Below are positions 53,624 to 63,089 of a stretch of 64,000 nucleotides of DNA, in pieces. The position numbers were made by a program, and so were the translations under genes. Positions within the stretch are counted from its first letter, which is position 1, and each line of letters begins with the position of its first letter. The notes below the pieces were generated by a model. That model did not search any database. It saw nothing but the letters and a program-made list of their open reading frames with translations, and was not told where the DNA came from. Source of the DNA: Ferrimonas senticii DSM 18821 (GTDB lineage: Bacteria; Pseudomonadota; Gammaproteobacteria; Enterobacterales; Shewanellaceae). The stretch is taken from assembly GCF_000422665.1 (NCBI RefSeq), contig NZ_AUGM01000007.1, forward strand, positions 186,001-250,000, given 5' to 3'.

Positions 53624-54951
53624 TGACCGCCATGACCCCACGGGAAATTGTTTCAGAGCTAGACAGTCACATCATTGGCCAGTCTGGTGCCAAAAAAGCA
53701 GTAGCAATTGCCCTGCGTAACCGCTGGCGCCGGATGCAGCTGCCGGCGGAGATGCGCCAAGAAGTGACCCCAAAGAACATCCTGATGATCGGCCCAACCG
53801 GCGTAGGTAAAACCGAGATCGCCCGTCGCCTAGCGAAACTGGCGCAAGCGCCGTTTATCAAAGTGGAAGCGACCAAATTCACCGAAGTGGGCTACGTCGG
53901 CAAAGAGGTGGAGCAGATCATCCGCGATCTGACCGATTCGGCGATCAAAATGATCCGCGAGCTGGAAGTGGAACGAAACAAGTTCCGCGCCGAAGAGGCC
54001 GCCGAAGAGCGTATCCTTGACGCGCTGCTGCCAAAGCCAAAAGATCAGTGGGGCAACGAAGAATCCAGCAACAACAACTCCACCCGTCAGGTATTTCGCA
54101 AGAAACTGCGTGAAGGCCAGCTGGACGACAAAGAGATCGACATCGATCTGTCGCAAGCGCAAATGGGCGTTGAGATCATGACCCCACCGGGCATGGAAGA
54201 GATGACCAGCCAGTTGCAGAGCCTGTTCCAAAACTTGGGCGGTCAGCAAAAAGAGCGCAAAAAGATGAAGGTGAAAGACGCCTTCAAAGCGCTGATCGAA
54301 GAGGAAGCGGCCAAACTGGTAAACCCAGAAGAGCTCAAACAAAAAGCGATCGACGCGGTTGAACAAAACGGCATCGTATTCCTTGATGAGATCGACAAGA
54401 TCTGTAAGCGCGGCGACACCTCCGGCCCAGACGTATCCCGTGAAGGGGTGCAGCGCGACCTGCTGCCACTGGTGGAAGGTTGTACCGTCACCACCAAACA
54501 CGGCATGGTTAAAACCGATCACATTCTGTTTATCGCCTCTGGGGCATTCCAGCTGGCCAAGCCATCGGATCTGATCCCAGAACTGCAAGGTCGTCTACCG
54601 ATCCGCGTTGAGCTAAACGCGCTGTCCGCCGAAGACTTTACCCGGATTCTGACCGAGCCGAACCACAGTTTGACCGAACAGCAGATCGCCCTGATGGCCA
54701 CCGAAGGGGTCACCATCAACTTTACCGAAGATGGCATCAAGCGCATCGCCGAAGCGGCGTGGCAGGTCAACGAGCGCACCGAAAACATCGGCGCCCGTCG
54801 TCTGCACACCGTGATGGAGCGCCTGATGGAGGAGATCTCTTTCGAAGCTTCCGATCGCAGCGGTCAAGCGATCACCATCGACGCCGATTACGTTAACGGC
54901 CACCTCGATGCGCTGGTAGAAGACGAAGATCTGGCTCGCTTTATTCTGTAA
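53623..54951 (+). CDS. hslU: HslU (ClpY), ATPase subunit of HslUV
   Basis: The 442-residue AAA+ protein has Walker [10 protein letters not shown], Walker B VFLDEIDK, the central I-domain (~110-245) and sensor-2 [15 protein letters not shown]. It ends in the LARFIL tail that docks into HslV. It unfolds substrates for HslV. One-base overlap with hslV and 17 bp to the DUF971 gene indicate one operon. Confidence 0.97.
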   Translation: MTAMTPREIVSELDSHIIGQSGAKKAVAIALRNRWRRMQLPAEMRQEVTPKNILMIGPTGVGKTEIARRLAKLAQAPFIKVEATKFTEVGYVGKEVEQIIRDLTDSAIKMIRELEVERNKFRAEEAAEERILDALLPKPKDQWGNEESSNNNSTRQVFRKKLREGQLDDKEIDIDLSQAQMGVEIMTPPGMEEMTSQLQSLFQNLGGQQKERKKMKVKDAFKALIEEEAAKLVNPEELKQKAIDAVEQNGIVFLDEIDKICKRGDTSGPDVSREGVQRDLLPLVEGCTVTTKHGMVKTDHILFIASGAFQLAKPSDLIPELQGRLPIRVELNALSAEDFTRILTEPNHSLTEQQIALMATEGVTINFTEDGIKRIAEAAWQVNERTENIGARRLHTVMERLMEEISFEASDRSGQAITIDADYVNGHLDALVEDEDLARFIL

Positions 54952-54968
54952 TCACTAAGGAAACGACC

Positions 54969-55370
54969 ATGGGCGCACCGAACGTCACCGCACTCAAACT
55001 GAAACGCCAATCCCGGTTGTTGGAAGTGACTTTCGCCAACAACAACCACTTTGTGTTGAGCAGCGAACTGCTGCGGGTGTGCTCACCATCGGCCGAGGTT
55101 CACGGCCATGGCAATCCGGTGTTAGTGACCAACAAGCGGCTGGTCAACATCGACAAGATCGAACCGGTTGGCAACTACGCGGTAAAACTGCACTTTGACG
55201 ATGGCCACAACACCGGCATCTACAGCTGGGATTACCTGCATGAACTGGGGCGCAACCAAGCGACTCACTGGGACAACTACCTGAGTCGCATCAAGGCCGC
55301 CAAAGCCAGTCGTGAACCACTGATCGACATCGCGGTACAGTTCCACGACGCCAGCGAACCTCGATCCTGA
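54969..55370 (+). CDS. DUF971 (GBBH-like N-terminal domain) protein
   Basis: The 133-residue protein is a DUF971 domain: LKLKRQSRLLEVTF at the start, then PVGNYAVKLHFDDGHNTGIYSW and DYLHELG. The same fold forms the N-terminal zinc domain of gamma-butyrobetaine hydroxylase. As a lone protein after hslVU it is conserved in this group, with unknown role. AAGGAAACG precedes the ATG. Confidence 0.9.
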   Translation: MGAPNVTALKLKRQSRLLEVTFANNNHFVLSSELLRVCSPSAEVHGHGNPVLVTNKRLVNIDKIEPVGNYAVKLHFDDGHNTGIYSWDYLHELGRNQATHWDNYLSRIKAAKASREPLIDIAVQFHDASEPRS

Positions 55371-55377
55371 TCAACAG

Positions 55378-55402
55378 AGGGCACCATCCAAGGTGCCCTT
55401 TT
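55378..55402 (+). terminator. hslVU operon terminator
   Basis: GGGCACC and GGTGCCC pair around ATCCAA, followed by TTTT, 9 bp after the DUF971 gene. Confidence 0.82.
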
Positions 55403-55436
55403 CAATTAGTGACTGATATTTATGGCTAAAATCACA

Positions 55437-55469
55437 TATCACTTTTGGAATAATACCCATAAAGTGATA
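55437..55469. promoter_or_regulatory. Inverted repeat in the leader of the first cymA copy
   Basis: TATCACTTT (55437-55445) and AAAGTGATA (55461-55469) are perfect 9-bp inverted arms 15 bp apart. It lies in the 334-bp AT-rich gap upstream of the first cymA copy and could bind a two-turn dimeric regulator. No FNR or CRP consensus is clear in the gap, and I see no ORF there. Confidence 0.4.
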
Positions 55470-55704
55470 GTTAACACGGTTTTTGAAAAAACAAAGCGAT
55501 AGATTGATTACTGGGGAATCTCACACTTTCCCGAGCCAGAACTAGAGCTTGATCCCATTCACACTTATCACTGATTGACCAAGTTTTTCCCGCTACCTAC
55601 CCTATTGGCCACTGGATGACAGTGTCGCTTGTGACTGTGAGGTAGCCGCAGGTGACGACATCCACATGATGAATATCGACATTTGCGAATTGTAGGGGAC
55701 AACA

Positions 55705-56250
55705 ATGTCTTTACGTAACCTGATCAAGCCAGGCATGGGCCTGGTTGCGGTTGGTCTGGTGATCGGCGCTTTGGGCTTCTGGGGCACCCAGAACATCCTG
55801 CACGCCACCAGCTCTGACGCATTCTGTATGACCTGTCACGCGCAGCACTCTCTGAAAGATGAAGTGATGGCGTCCGCTCACGGCAACAACGCCATGGGCA
55901 TCGTAGCTCAGTGTCAAGACTGTCACTTGCCACCAGGCCAGATCGACTACTTGGTTAAGAAGATCATCGTATCCAAAGACGTTATCGGCTACCTGACCAT
56001 CGACGGTTTTGAGACCCAAGAGTGGCTGGAAGAGAATCGTAAAGAGCAAGCCGAGCTGGCTCGCGATTACATTCGCAGCATCGACTCTGCGTCATGCCAG
56101 AGCTGTCACACCAACATCTACGAGAACCAGCCAGAAGCGATGAAGAAGATGGCGAAGCGTATGCACGCTAAGAACTTCGAAAAAGCGCCGGAAGATCGTA
56201 AGACCTGTATCGACTGTCACAAAGGTGTGGCGCACCCATACCCACGTTAA
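55705..56250 (+). CDS. cymA: CymA-like tetraheme quinol dehydrogenase, copy 1
   Basis: This 181-residue NapC/NirT-family cytochrome closely follows Shewanella CymA along its whole length. One N-terminal membrane anchor (MGLVAVGLVIGALGFWG) is followed by four CxxCH heme motifs at residues 41, 70, 131 and 168. LHATSSDAFCMTCH and KTCIDCHKGVAHPYP are near-identical to CymA. It takes electrons from menaquinol and passes them to periplasmic terminal reductases in anaerobic respiration. A tandem paralogue follows after 109 bp. TAGGGGAC precedes the ATG. Confidence 0.93.
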   Translation: MSLRNLIKPGMGLVAVGLVIGALGFWGTQNILHATSSDAFCMTCHAQHSLKDEVMASAHGNNAMGIVAQCQDCHLPPGQIDYLVKKIIVSKDVIGYLTIDGFETQEWLEENRKEQAELARDYIRSIDSASCQSCHTNIYENQPEAMKKMAKRMHAKNFEKAPEDRKTCIDCHKGVAHPYPR

Positions 56251-56269
56251 TCGATCGCCGTCGATAGCG

Positions 56270-56297
56270 AAAAACCTCAACTTCGGTTGAGGTTTTT
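56270..56297 (+). terminator. Terminator between the cymA copies
   Basis: AAAAACCTCAAC and GTTGAGGTTTTT form a 12-bp stem capped by TTCG. It separates the two copies, so the second copy probably has its own promoter within the following 60 bp or is reached by readthrough. Confidence 0.88.
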
Positions 56298-56359
56298 GCG
56301 TTGTAGTTTATTAACGCGGTGCGTCTTGGCACACACCGTGACTCAAAAGAAGAACACCA

Positions 56360-56905
56360 ATGTCTTTACGTAATCTTATTAAACCAGGCATGGGCCTGGT
56401 TGCCGCTGGTCTGGTAATCGGCGCTTTGGGCTTCTGGGGCACCCAGAACGTGCTGCACGCCACCAGCTCTGATGCCTTCTGTATGACTTGCCACTCTAAT
56501 CACTCACTGAAAGATGAAGTGATGGCATCGGCTCACGGCAACAACGCCATGGGTATCACCGTACAATGTCAGGACTGTCACTTGCCACCAGGTCAGATCG
56601 ACTACCTTGTGCGCAAAATCATCGTATCTAAGGATATCATCGGCTACCTGACCATCGACGGTTTCAACACCCAAGAATGGCTGGATGAAAACCGTAAGCA
56701 ACAAGCGGATCTGGCACTGAAATACTTCCGCTCTAACGACTCCATCAGCTGCCGTACTTGTCACACCAACGTGTACGAGAACCAGCCAGAAGCGATGAGC
56801 AAGATGGCCAAGCGCATGCACACCCGTAACTTTGAAAAGGCAGCCGAAGATCGCAAGACCTGTGTTGACTGTCACAAAGGCGTAGCGCACCCATACCCAC
56901 GTTAA
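56360..56905 (+). CDS. cymA: CymA-like tetraheme quinol dehydrogenase, copy 2
   Basis: This copy is also 181 residues with CxxCH at 41, 70, 131 and 168. It keeps CMTCHSNHSL as in Shewanella CymA where copy 1 has CMTCHAQHSL, and differs from copy 1 mainly in the linker between hemes 2 and 3 (LDENRKQQADLALKYFRSND). The start codons share a downstream block but the leaders differ. The pair is a tandem duplication; different expression or partners are likely. It ends in a hairpin terminator. Confidence 0.93.
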   Translation: MSLRNLIKPGMGLVAAGLVIGALGFWGTQNVLHATSSDAFCMTCHSNHSLKDEVMASAHGNNAMGITVQCQDCHLPPGQIDYLVRKIIVSKDIIGYLTIDGFNTQEWLDENRKQQADLALKYFRSNDSISCRTCHTNVYENQPEAMSKMAKRMHTRNFEKAAEDRKTCVDCHKGVAHPYPR

Positions 56906-56930
56906 TCGGCTAGCCGCTTAACCGACTCAC

Positions 56931-56965
56931 AAACCCAGCTATCGCAATCCGATGCTGGGTTTTTT
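56931..56965. terminator. Terminator after cymA copy 2
   Basis: AAACCCAGC and GCTGGGTTT form the stem with a 14-nt loop and a T-run; it stands close to the end of the convergent diguanylate cyclase gene. Confidence 0.78.
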
Positions 56966-56972
56966 AATGGCT

Positions 56973-58619
56973 TCATTCCACCTGAACTAACGGCACCACT
57001 TGGCCATTGCTGTAGTCGCTTTCCACTACCCGATTACGCCCTTGCTGCTTGGCTTTATACAAGGCGCGGTCCGCTTGATGGATCAGATCCGCCATCCCGG
57101 CACATTGGCGCGGCTGCAAATTGGCAATACCGATACTGATGGTGATCCGCTCGACCTCCGGCAAACCGCCATGGTGCAAATTAAGATCACTCACCGCCTG
57201 CAAGCAATGCTGCGCTAATTGCAGTGGCTTATCGGTATCGGGCAGCACCATCGCAAACTCCTCACCGCCATAGCGCGCCAACAGATCGTTGCTGCGCCGG
57301 CATTGCTGCGCCAAACAACTGGCCACCTGTTGCAAACAACGATCACCAGCAATATGGCCATGACGATCGTTGTAAGCCTTAAAATAATCGACATCGATCA
57401 TCAATAGCGCGACCTGACCGCCATGCCGATGGCAGCGTTGCCATACCTGCTTTAACGCTTCGTTAAACGCCCGCCGATTGGCCACCCCCGTCAACGGATC
57501 GGTTTTCGCCAGTTCCGACAAGCGACAGTTGGCCGCATTCAACTCTGCGGTTTTGCGCTGTAATTTCTTATACACCCGCGTCGAACGACGCAACAACAAT
57601 AGACAATACAGACAGAAAATCGTCGCCATCGAAGTGCCGCCAAGCAGCATCAACATCGGCAACATCGAGACTTGCTCACGCCAGTAACCATCAGCAGCGA
57701 CCGCCTGCAATTGCCAGCGCCGCCCCCAAATATCCGGCAACTGCAATTGATAGCTTAACGATTCGCTTAGCTGCTGCGCGTGCGCTAATGGTGCAGCAAA
57801 AATCTGTTGGCTGTGGCCACTGTCACTGACGTCAGTCAGGGTCAATTGCAGATGGGCACTGTCTCGATACAGCGCCGAACGGGCAACGATGTCACCGATG
57901 CGATAGACCGCCAACACAAATCCCAATAGCTGCTGACGGCGAGCACTGACGGTGCGTGGGTTACCGCGATAGATAGGCAGAAACGCTAAGATCCCCTGTT
58001 GCTGACCTTGGGCTTGAACTAGGTTAATGCTGGCACTGGCCAGCGGCTGGCCAGTATCTTGCGATTGCTGCAGGGTTTGCATCCGTGTTTGGTTCGACGC
58101 CAAATCAAACCCCAGTGCGGCTTCATTGCCTTGCAGCGGCACCACATAGGCCACAGGAAAGTGAACCGCGCGCTCCGCTGCCACCACCATCCGCCCCTGG
58201 CTTTGGCGTTGGGTGATTTGAAAATCCGGGTAGTGCTGACGATTGTGCTGCTGCCAAGTTTGCCGCTGTTCAGCAGTGATCTTGGGGATCCACTCCAACG
58301 CATGGATATCTGGATGACGGGTTAAGATTTTCTCCGCCTCGCGGTTGAAGTCAGCAAAGCTGGGCTGACCTTGGGCAAACAACACCGATAGCGCATGCAG
58401 CCCTTCTAGATTAAGGCTGATGTCACGATGCAACGCCAGTGCCCGTTCACGAATATCCAACTCAAATTGCTGCTGTAAACTTCGCTGCTGACCCTGTTGC
58501 AGTAACCACATCACCGACCCGGAAACCGCGACTCCGACAAGCCAAATAGTGGCAATTCCCGCCATAGCGGTGTTTGGCAATAGCCACGATTGCCGTGTTA
58601 TTGATTGTTCTGCAGGCAA
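56973..58619 (-). CDS. CHASE-domain diguanylate cyclase
   Basis: The membrane protein has a first span (~residues 20-40), a periplasmic CHASE domain (RHPDIHALEWIPKI and FPVAYVVPLQGNE are typical), a second span (LLGGTSMATIFCLYCLLLL) and a GGDEF domain with TDPLTGVANRRAF, the active site YGGEEF and an ISIGIA block. It makes c-di-GMP in response to an unknown ligand. I prefer a TTG start at 58619, 7 bp after AAGGA, giving 548 residues; a GTG at 58712 is the longer alternative. Confidence 0.88.
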   Translation of the reverse strand: MPAEQSITRQSWLLPNTAMAGIATIWLVGVAVSGSVMWLLQQGQQRSLQQQFELDIRERALALHRDISLNLEGLHALSVLFAQGQPSFADFNREAEKILTRHPDIHALEWIPKITAEQRQTWQQHNRQHYPDFQITQRQSQGRMVVAAERAVHFPVAYVVPLQGNEAALGFDLASNQTRMQTLQQSQDTGQPLASASINLVQAQGQQQGILAFLPIYRGNPRTVSARRQQLLGFVLAVYRIGDIVARSALYRDSAHLQLTLTDVSDSGHSQQIFAAPLAHAQQLSESLSYQLQLPDIWGRRWQLQAVAADGYWREQVSMLPMLMLLGGTSMATIFCLYCLLLLRRSTRVYKKLQRKTAELNAANCRLSELAKTDPLTGVANRRAFNEALKQVWQRCHRHGGQVALLMIDVDYFKAYNDRHGHIAGDRCLQQVASCLAQQCRRSNDLLARYGGEEFAMVLPDTDKPLQLAQHCLQAVSDLNLHHGGLPEVERITISIGIANLQPRQCAGMADLIHQADRALYKAKQQGRNRVVESDYSNGQVVPLVQVE

Positions 58620-58764
58620 TGTCGATATCCTTATCGCTAACACCCTGAGAAACCAATAACAATAGTCTATTTGCTGGACGCGATTTAAATACCCTTGATA
58701 AAAGTCAGTCACTCCGCCACGGACGAATGCTAAAATGCGGCCAATTAATCGATACGAGGTTGTT

Positions 58765-59304
58765 ATGAAATATCGCCACAGCGGCTTTACCCTAGTGGAA
58801 TTGATCGTGGTTATTATTATCTTAGCGATCTTGGCAGCGGTAGCATTGCCACGCTATCTCGACCTGCAAGACGACGCCGTTGAAGCGGAGCTCCGCAGCG
58901 AATTTGCCGCCTTTATTGCCGCCACTAAGTTGTACCACGCCGGCTGGATTGCAGCGGGTCACAGCGGTGCCATCGATGCACTTCCCAATTTTGGTGCAGG
59001 CAATGTCAGCTCGACCAATAACGGGTGGCCATTTGGGGTTGATGTCAGCTACGCCGACAATAAGCGCTGGGATGGTTGTTTGAGTCTTTGGCATGGCCTA
59101 ATCGACAGCGAATTAACCATCGAAGGGGTAGACAGCAACAATCCAGTCGTTGGCATCGATTCCGACATCGGTATGACTTACAGCGACAACACCTGCATCT
59201 ACATCAGTCGCTACTTCATTGGTAAGCGCCCATTGACCCTGCAACTGACCTACGACCATCAGACTGGTCAATCACAGATCTCAGAAGTCGAATACAAGAG
59301 TTGA
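58765..59304 (+). CDS. Type IV pilin-like (MSHA-type) prepilin
   Basis: The 179-residue protein has a prepilin leader MKYRHSG cut before FTLVELIVVIIILAILAAVA, the hydrophobic pilin helix with Glu5. The globular part carries Cys residues (WDGCLSL, DNTCIY) likely forming a disulfide. It resembles MSHA minor pilins or pseudopilins, but no assembly genes are adjacent. GAGG precedes the ATG at 58765. Confidence 0.85.
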   Translation: MKYRHSGFTLVELIVVIIILAILAAVALPRYLDLQDDAVEAELRSEFAAFIAATKLYHAGWIAAGHSGAIDALPNFGAGNVSSTNNGWPFGVDVSYADNKRWDGCLSLWHGLIDSELTIEGVDSNNPVVGIDSDIGMTYSDNTCIYISRYFIGKRPLTLQLTYDHQTGQSQISEVEYKS

Positions 59305-59400
59305 TCGCCCAGCGACAACGAGCGAGTTTGATCTACAGCAAGCCATTCGCGCCCACACTCAGGTAAATAAAAGGTCTAACATTTTGCCTGAGTGTCGCCG

Positions 59401-59673
59401 ATGGAACGCTTACAACAACAATTTCAACACGCAAAACACGCCGTAACCCAGCTACCGAAAACACTCGATAGCGCCAGCAAGCTGCGTCTGTACGGCTTAC
59501 ACCAACAGGCGTTAATCGGAGATTGCAACAAACCGGTACCGGCGCCGTGGGATGCGGTCGCCTTTGCCAAGTATGGCGCTTGGCACGACTTAAAAGGCAT
59601 GACCACCGAACAGGCGATGCGGCTTTACATTGAACTGGTGGAGAAACTACAGCACCAGCATATTCGCCACTGA
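59401..59673 (+). CDS. Acyl-CoA-binding protein
   Basis: The 90-residue four-helix protein follows the ACBP pattern: LRLYGLHQQALIGD, then KYGAWHDLKGMTTEQAMRLYIELVEKL. It binds long-chain acyl-CoA in the cytoplasm. A GTG three codons upstream is an alternative start. ACBP is common in eukaryotes and found in some bacteria. It is convergent with the rhomboid gene. Confidence 0.88.
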   Translation: MERLQQQFQHAKHAVTQLPKTLDSASKLRLYGLHQQALIGDCNKPVPAPWDAVAFAKYGAWHDLKGMTTEQAMRLYIELVEKLQHQHIRH

Positions 59674-59690
59674 CTATCGGCTCATCAAAG

Positions 59691-60413
59691 TTACAGTCGC
59701 TCGCGGCGGGAGTGGCGATATTGCCGCTGCGCCTCTTCCGATTCTGGCAACTGTTGCCATAGACCGTCAGTGGGATCACTGTCATCTTGCTCATAGCGGT
59801 AGCGTTTGCGCGTCGGTTGCGGATCGCGACGAGCAAACCACAGCGCCGCTAATACCCCGCCGACCGCACCGAATAGGTGCGATTCAAACGAGATCCCAGG
59901 ATCTTGCGGTAGCACCCCATAAACCATGCCGCCGAACAGCAAAAAGGCCACCATCATCAAGCCGATAGAACGCAGATCCCGGCGCAGCAAACTGCTAATC
60001 AGCAAAAAGAAAAACACCCCATGGGTCAACCCGCTGGCGCCAAAGTGATAGCTGGGACGACCGGCCAGCCATACCCCAATCCCCGCCGCCAGCCACACCA
60101 GCAATAACACCCTGCCACGGCTGTGTGGATAACCGAAATAGAGCGCGCTACCAAGCACCAACACCCCGGTGCTGTTGGCCGCCAAGTGTTCGGCTGAGCC
60201 ATGAATCAAGGGAGCAACAACAATGCCGACCAACCCAAAGGTTTGTCGTGGGTAGATACCATATTGATACAGCGACCAGTCAAAACTCCAGTCCAACAAC
60301 CAGATCAGCCACAGCAAGCACACCACCATCGCGCTCAATTGCAGCCCCTGCTTCAGCGGCAATAGGGCATTGCTGATCCGGTCCATAAGCTGCTCCATCG
60401 TCGGTTGCGACAT
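59691..60413 (-). CDS. Rhomboid intramembrane serine protease
   Basis: The ~240-residue protein has six hydrophobic spans. Catalytic elements are visible: HGSAEHLAANS in the second span, nucleophile Ser in GASGLTHG, and His in SFESHLFGAVGG. A charged cytoplasmic tail (RKRYRYEQDDSDPTDG) follows. It cuts membrane proteins in the bilayer; its target is not known. Start ATG at 60413 chosen over a TTG two codons before. Confidence 0.9.
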   Translation of the reverse strand: MSQPTMEQLMDRISNALLPLKQGLQLSAMVVCLLWLIWLLDWSFDWSLYQYGIYPRQTFGLVGIVVAPLIHGSAEHLAANSTGVLVLGSALYFGYPHSRGRVLLLVWLAAGIGVWLAGRPSYHFGASGLTHGVFFFLLISSLLRRDLRSIGLMMVAFLLFGGMVYGVLPQDPGISFESHLFGAVGGVLAALWFARRDPQPTRKRYRYEQDDSDPTDGLWQQLPESEEAQRQYRHSRRERL

Positions 60414-60455
60414 AAACAAACTGGTTAATTAGACCTTGGGGTGGGTTGCACAATT

Positions 60456-61895
60456 TCAAGTAACCGACACCACCGCGCTGTCCTCAGACAGCCGTCGGAT
60501 CTTGTCGCCCATCATTTGAAAGATCACCGCATGGGCGGGCAACATCGCCCACCAGTACAGCAATCCTGGCGCGCCAGCCGGATGCCACCAGCATTTCACC
60601 GTCAGCTCGGTTTGCTGCTGTTGTGGCCGCAGAGTAAAGGTTAGCCCGCCCATCCCCGGCGCCTTCATACCAAAATGCAGGGTTAACTTGGTCGGCTCAT
60701 CGCACTCGGCCACTCGCCACGAATCGATGCGATCACCCAGTTGCAGATGGAATGGATCACGACGGTAGTAATTGCGTCCTTCGCCACCGATCATCGCATC
60801 CATCAGTTCGCGGATCCGCCACAGAGGGTCAAGCGCAAAGTAACGCGGTTTGGCGCCGATCTGACACAGCTGTTGCCACACCTGCTGTGGTGTTGCGTCG
60901 ATCAACACGGTCGCCTGTTCGGTCTTGGGGTAAAAAGCAAAGTTAGGCTGCCAGCGCCGTTTTAACAGAGCGCTAAGGCTGGGATCTTGCGCCAATAAAT
61001 TGCCCTGTTCCTGCGTTAACGCCACGCTTATCGCTTCATCAAAACTCAATAGCCGTTTCGGAAAACGCTGCCTTAGCGGCAGATCGTCCACCAGCAAATC
61101 CTGCTTCAACCCACCGATCAACGCTTTGGCTATGCCATCGGGCACGGAGGTGATAAATCGCAACCAGTGGCTGGAAAGATCGGGACTGAGCAGCGGTACT
61201 TGGATGATTTTGATCGACTTGCCGAGCTTGTTAGCCAAACGCTGCATCATCTGCTCGTAGCTTAAAACCTGGGGCCCGCAGGCATTTAAGATCTGGCCAT
61301 CGCACTCATCGGTTTGCGCCAGCAGCTGCAGATAGAACAGCAGATCGTCCAAGGCTATCGGCGCCATTTTCGATCGCACCCAGCGCGGGGTGATCATCAG
61401 CGGCAGGTTGCTTACCAGATCTCGCATCACCTCAAACGCCGCTGATCCCGGGCCAATGATCACCGGCGCCCGCAGCTCTACCACCGGCACCCTCCCCTGA
61501 CGCAAGATTTCACCGGTTTCGGTACGACTACTTAGGTGGGTCGATTGCGCCCCATCGGGGCACACCGCACCAAGGTAGATAATCCGTTTTACCCCAGCAT
61601 CTGCCGCCGCTGCCGCCAAATTACGCGCGCCATCGGCCTCGCGCCGTTGATAATCTCGGCCTTCGGTCATCCCATGGACAAGGCAATAGACCACATCGAT
61701 GTCCGCTAATGCTGCCGGTAAGGTGCTTGGCACCAGCAGATCCGCCTGCACCCGTTGATGCTGTTGCCATGCACTGCGATTTAGTAAGGCCGGCGTACGA
61801 CTGGCCAAGCGCAGGGGGTGACCGTTGCGCTGTAACTGCGCCACCAAGTTACTGCCAACAAAACCACTGGACCCAAGAATCAACACCCGCTCCAT
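60456..61895 (-). CDS. SDR/NAD-epimerase-like protein fused to DUF2867
   Basis: The start at 61895, after AGGGGA, gives 479 residues. An N-terminal atypical SDR domain (VLILGSSGFVGSNLV; VYCLVHGM; RIIYLGAV) is joined to a C-terminal DUF2867 domain (~330-479; DSWRVAECDEPTKLTLHFGM and CWWHPAGAPGLLYWWAML). DUF2867 looks like a START-type lipid/ligand pocket. Proteins with this pair are known but unassigned. It stands alone. Confidence 0.87.
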   Translation of the reverse strand: MERVLILGSSGFVGSNLVAQLQRNGHPLRLASRTPALLNRSAWQQHQRVQADLLVPSTLPAALADIDVVYCLVHGMTEGRDYQRREADGARNLAAAAADAGVKRIIYLGAVCPDGAQSTHLSSRTETGEILRQGRVPVVELRAPVIIGPGSAAFEVMRDLVSNLPLMITPRWVRSKMAPIALDDLLFYLQLLAQTDECDGQILNACGPQVLSYEQMMQRLANKLGKSIKIIQVPLLSPDLSSHWLRFITSVPDGIAKALIGGLKQDLLVDDLPLRQRFPKRLLSFDEAISVALTQEQGNLLAQDPSLSALLKRRWQPNFAFYPKTEQATVLIDATPQQVWQQLCQIGAKPRYFALDPLWRIRELMDAMIGGEGRNYYRRDPFHLQLGDRIDSWRVAECDEPTKLTLHFGMKAPGMGGLTFTLRPQQQQTELTVKCWWHPAGAPGLLYWWAMLPAHAVIFQMMGDKIRRLSEDSAVVSVT

Positions 61896-62041
61896 ACCGT
61901 CCCCTTGTCTGATCACCACCATAGGATTACGGCCAACCGCAATCACTTGATCATTAGGGCACAACCGCGGCGGTTGCGAACTTATTTGCGGCACCAGTGC
62001 GGTAACTTCGGTTTTTGCGCAAGGCTAGCAACTACTTGCGG

Positions 62042-63088
62042 TTAATAGGCGGTGGCCCATTTATGCTGCCATGAATCCGGCAGTTTCGCCGGCTGCCAAG
62101 CTTGTTGGCATAGGCCATCGATATCACCCCAATCGCCAGCCAGTAGCCACCGCACTAAAGTATCTGCCACCGGCGGATAACCGATTGGCTCGATGCTTGG
62201 CGCAGCTAACCAGGTATTAACGGCAGTGACCTCTAAACGATTGATCACCGTCGCCACTCCCAACAGTTCCAATGCCAAAGCGTTAGACAGTTGCTCAAAC
62301 TGACCTTGCAGCGGCTTAAGCAGCAATTTTTTACCAAGCACTAACGCTTCTGAGGCCAGTTCAAAACCCGCCGAGGCGATCACTCCGGCACAAGCGCGCA
62401 GCTCTGCGGCGAAGCCATCTCGACTGAAGCCATGCCACTGCACATGAGGGCCGCACGCGACATTAGGTTGGCTGCCATGAAACACCGAGAAACGCTGCTG
62501 TGGCAGCGCATTCAGTAGCGCCACAATAGCATCGGCATGCTCAAATGGCAGATACACCAACACTCGACCACTGCACCGTGACGCTGCCGTTATCGGTTCG
62601 ACAAACGGCGGCAACAACTGACAGCCAAAATGGTGCCAATGGCAGCCAAGCGCCACCGTTGCTGGGGCAAAGTAACGCAAAATCAGTTGGTTCAGCGGAC
62701 TGTCGCCGGTTATCGGCACCGCTTGCAAAAACGCATTTTGATGGCTGATGCCGATGCAAGTCAGTTGCTGTCGCCTAGCCGCCCAGGCGCTGATCGGCTC
62801 AAAGTCGTTCAACACCAGATCGTAACGGCTGAGGTCAAGTTGTTGAATGTCACGCCAACAGCGCCACAGGTTGTTATTCAGCGCGGTTGCCGCCAATTGG
62901 ATCTGGCCATTGCTGGTGGCGAAGGTCAGTCCTTGATAACAGCGAAAATCACCAAACGGCTGCAGCCGATCGCGGCCGGAAAACAGGTAGTCCACCTCAA
63001 TTCCCGCTCGCGCCAACGCCGGAGCCACCACTCGCGCTCGAGTTAGATGGCCGTTGCCTGTGCCCTGCACCCCATAAAGGATCCGCAT
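62042..63088 (-). CDS. MJ1255/VC2487-family glycosyltransferase
   Basis: The 348-residue GT-B-fold protein opens ILYGVQGTGNGHLTRARVVA and has VIASAGFELASEALVLGKKLLL with PLQGQFEQLSNA near the nucleotide-sugar site. It matches the MJ1255/VC2487 family, whose acceptor is not known. The PAP2-type gene ends 1 bp upstream of its start, so the two form an operon and may act on the same lipid-linked sugar (inference). Confidence 0.87.
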   Translation of the reverse strand: MRILYGVQGTGNGHLTRARVVAPALARAGIEVDYLFSGRDRLQPFGDFRCYQGLTFATSNGQIQLAATALNNNLWRCWRDIQQLDLSRYDLVLNDFEPISAWAARRQQLTCIGISHQNAFLQAVPITGDSPLNQLILRYFAPATVALGCHWHHFGCQLLPPFVEPITAASRCSGRVLVYLPFEHADAIVALLNALPQQRFSVFHGSQPNVACGPHVQWHGFSRDGFAAELRACAGVIASAGFELASEALVLGKKLLLKPLQGQFEQLSNALALELLGVATVINRLEVTAVNTWLAAPSIEPIGYPPVADTLVRWLLAGDWGDIDGLCQQAWQPAKLPDSWQHKWATAY

Positions 63089-63089
63089 G

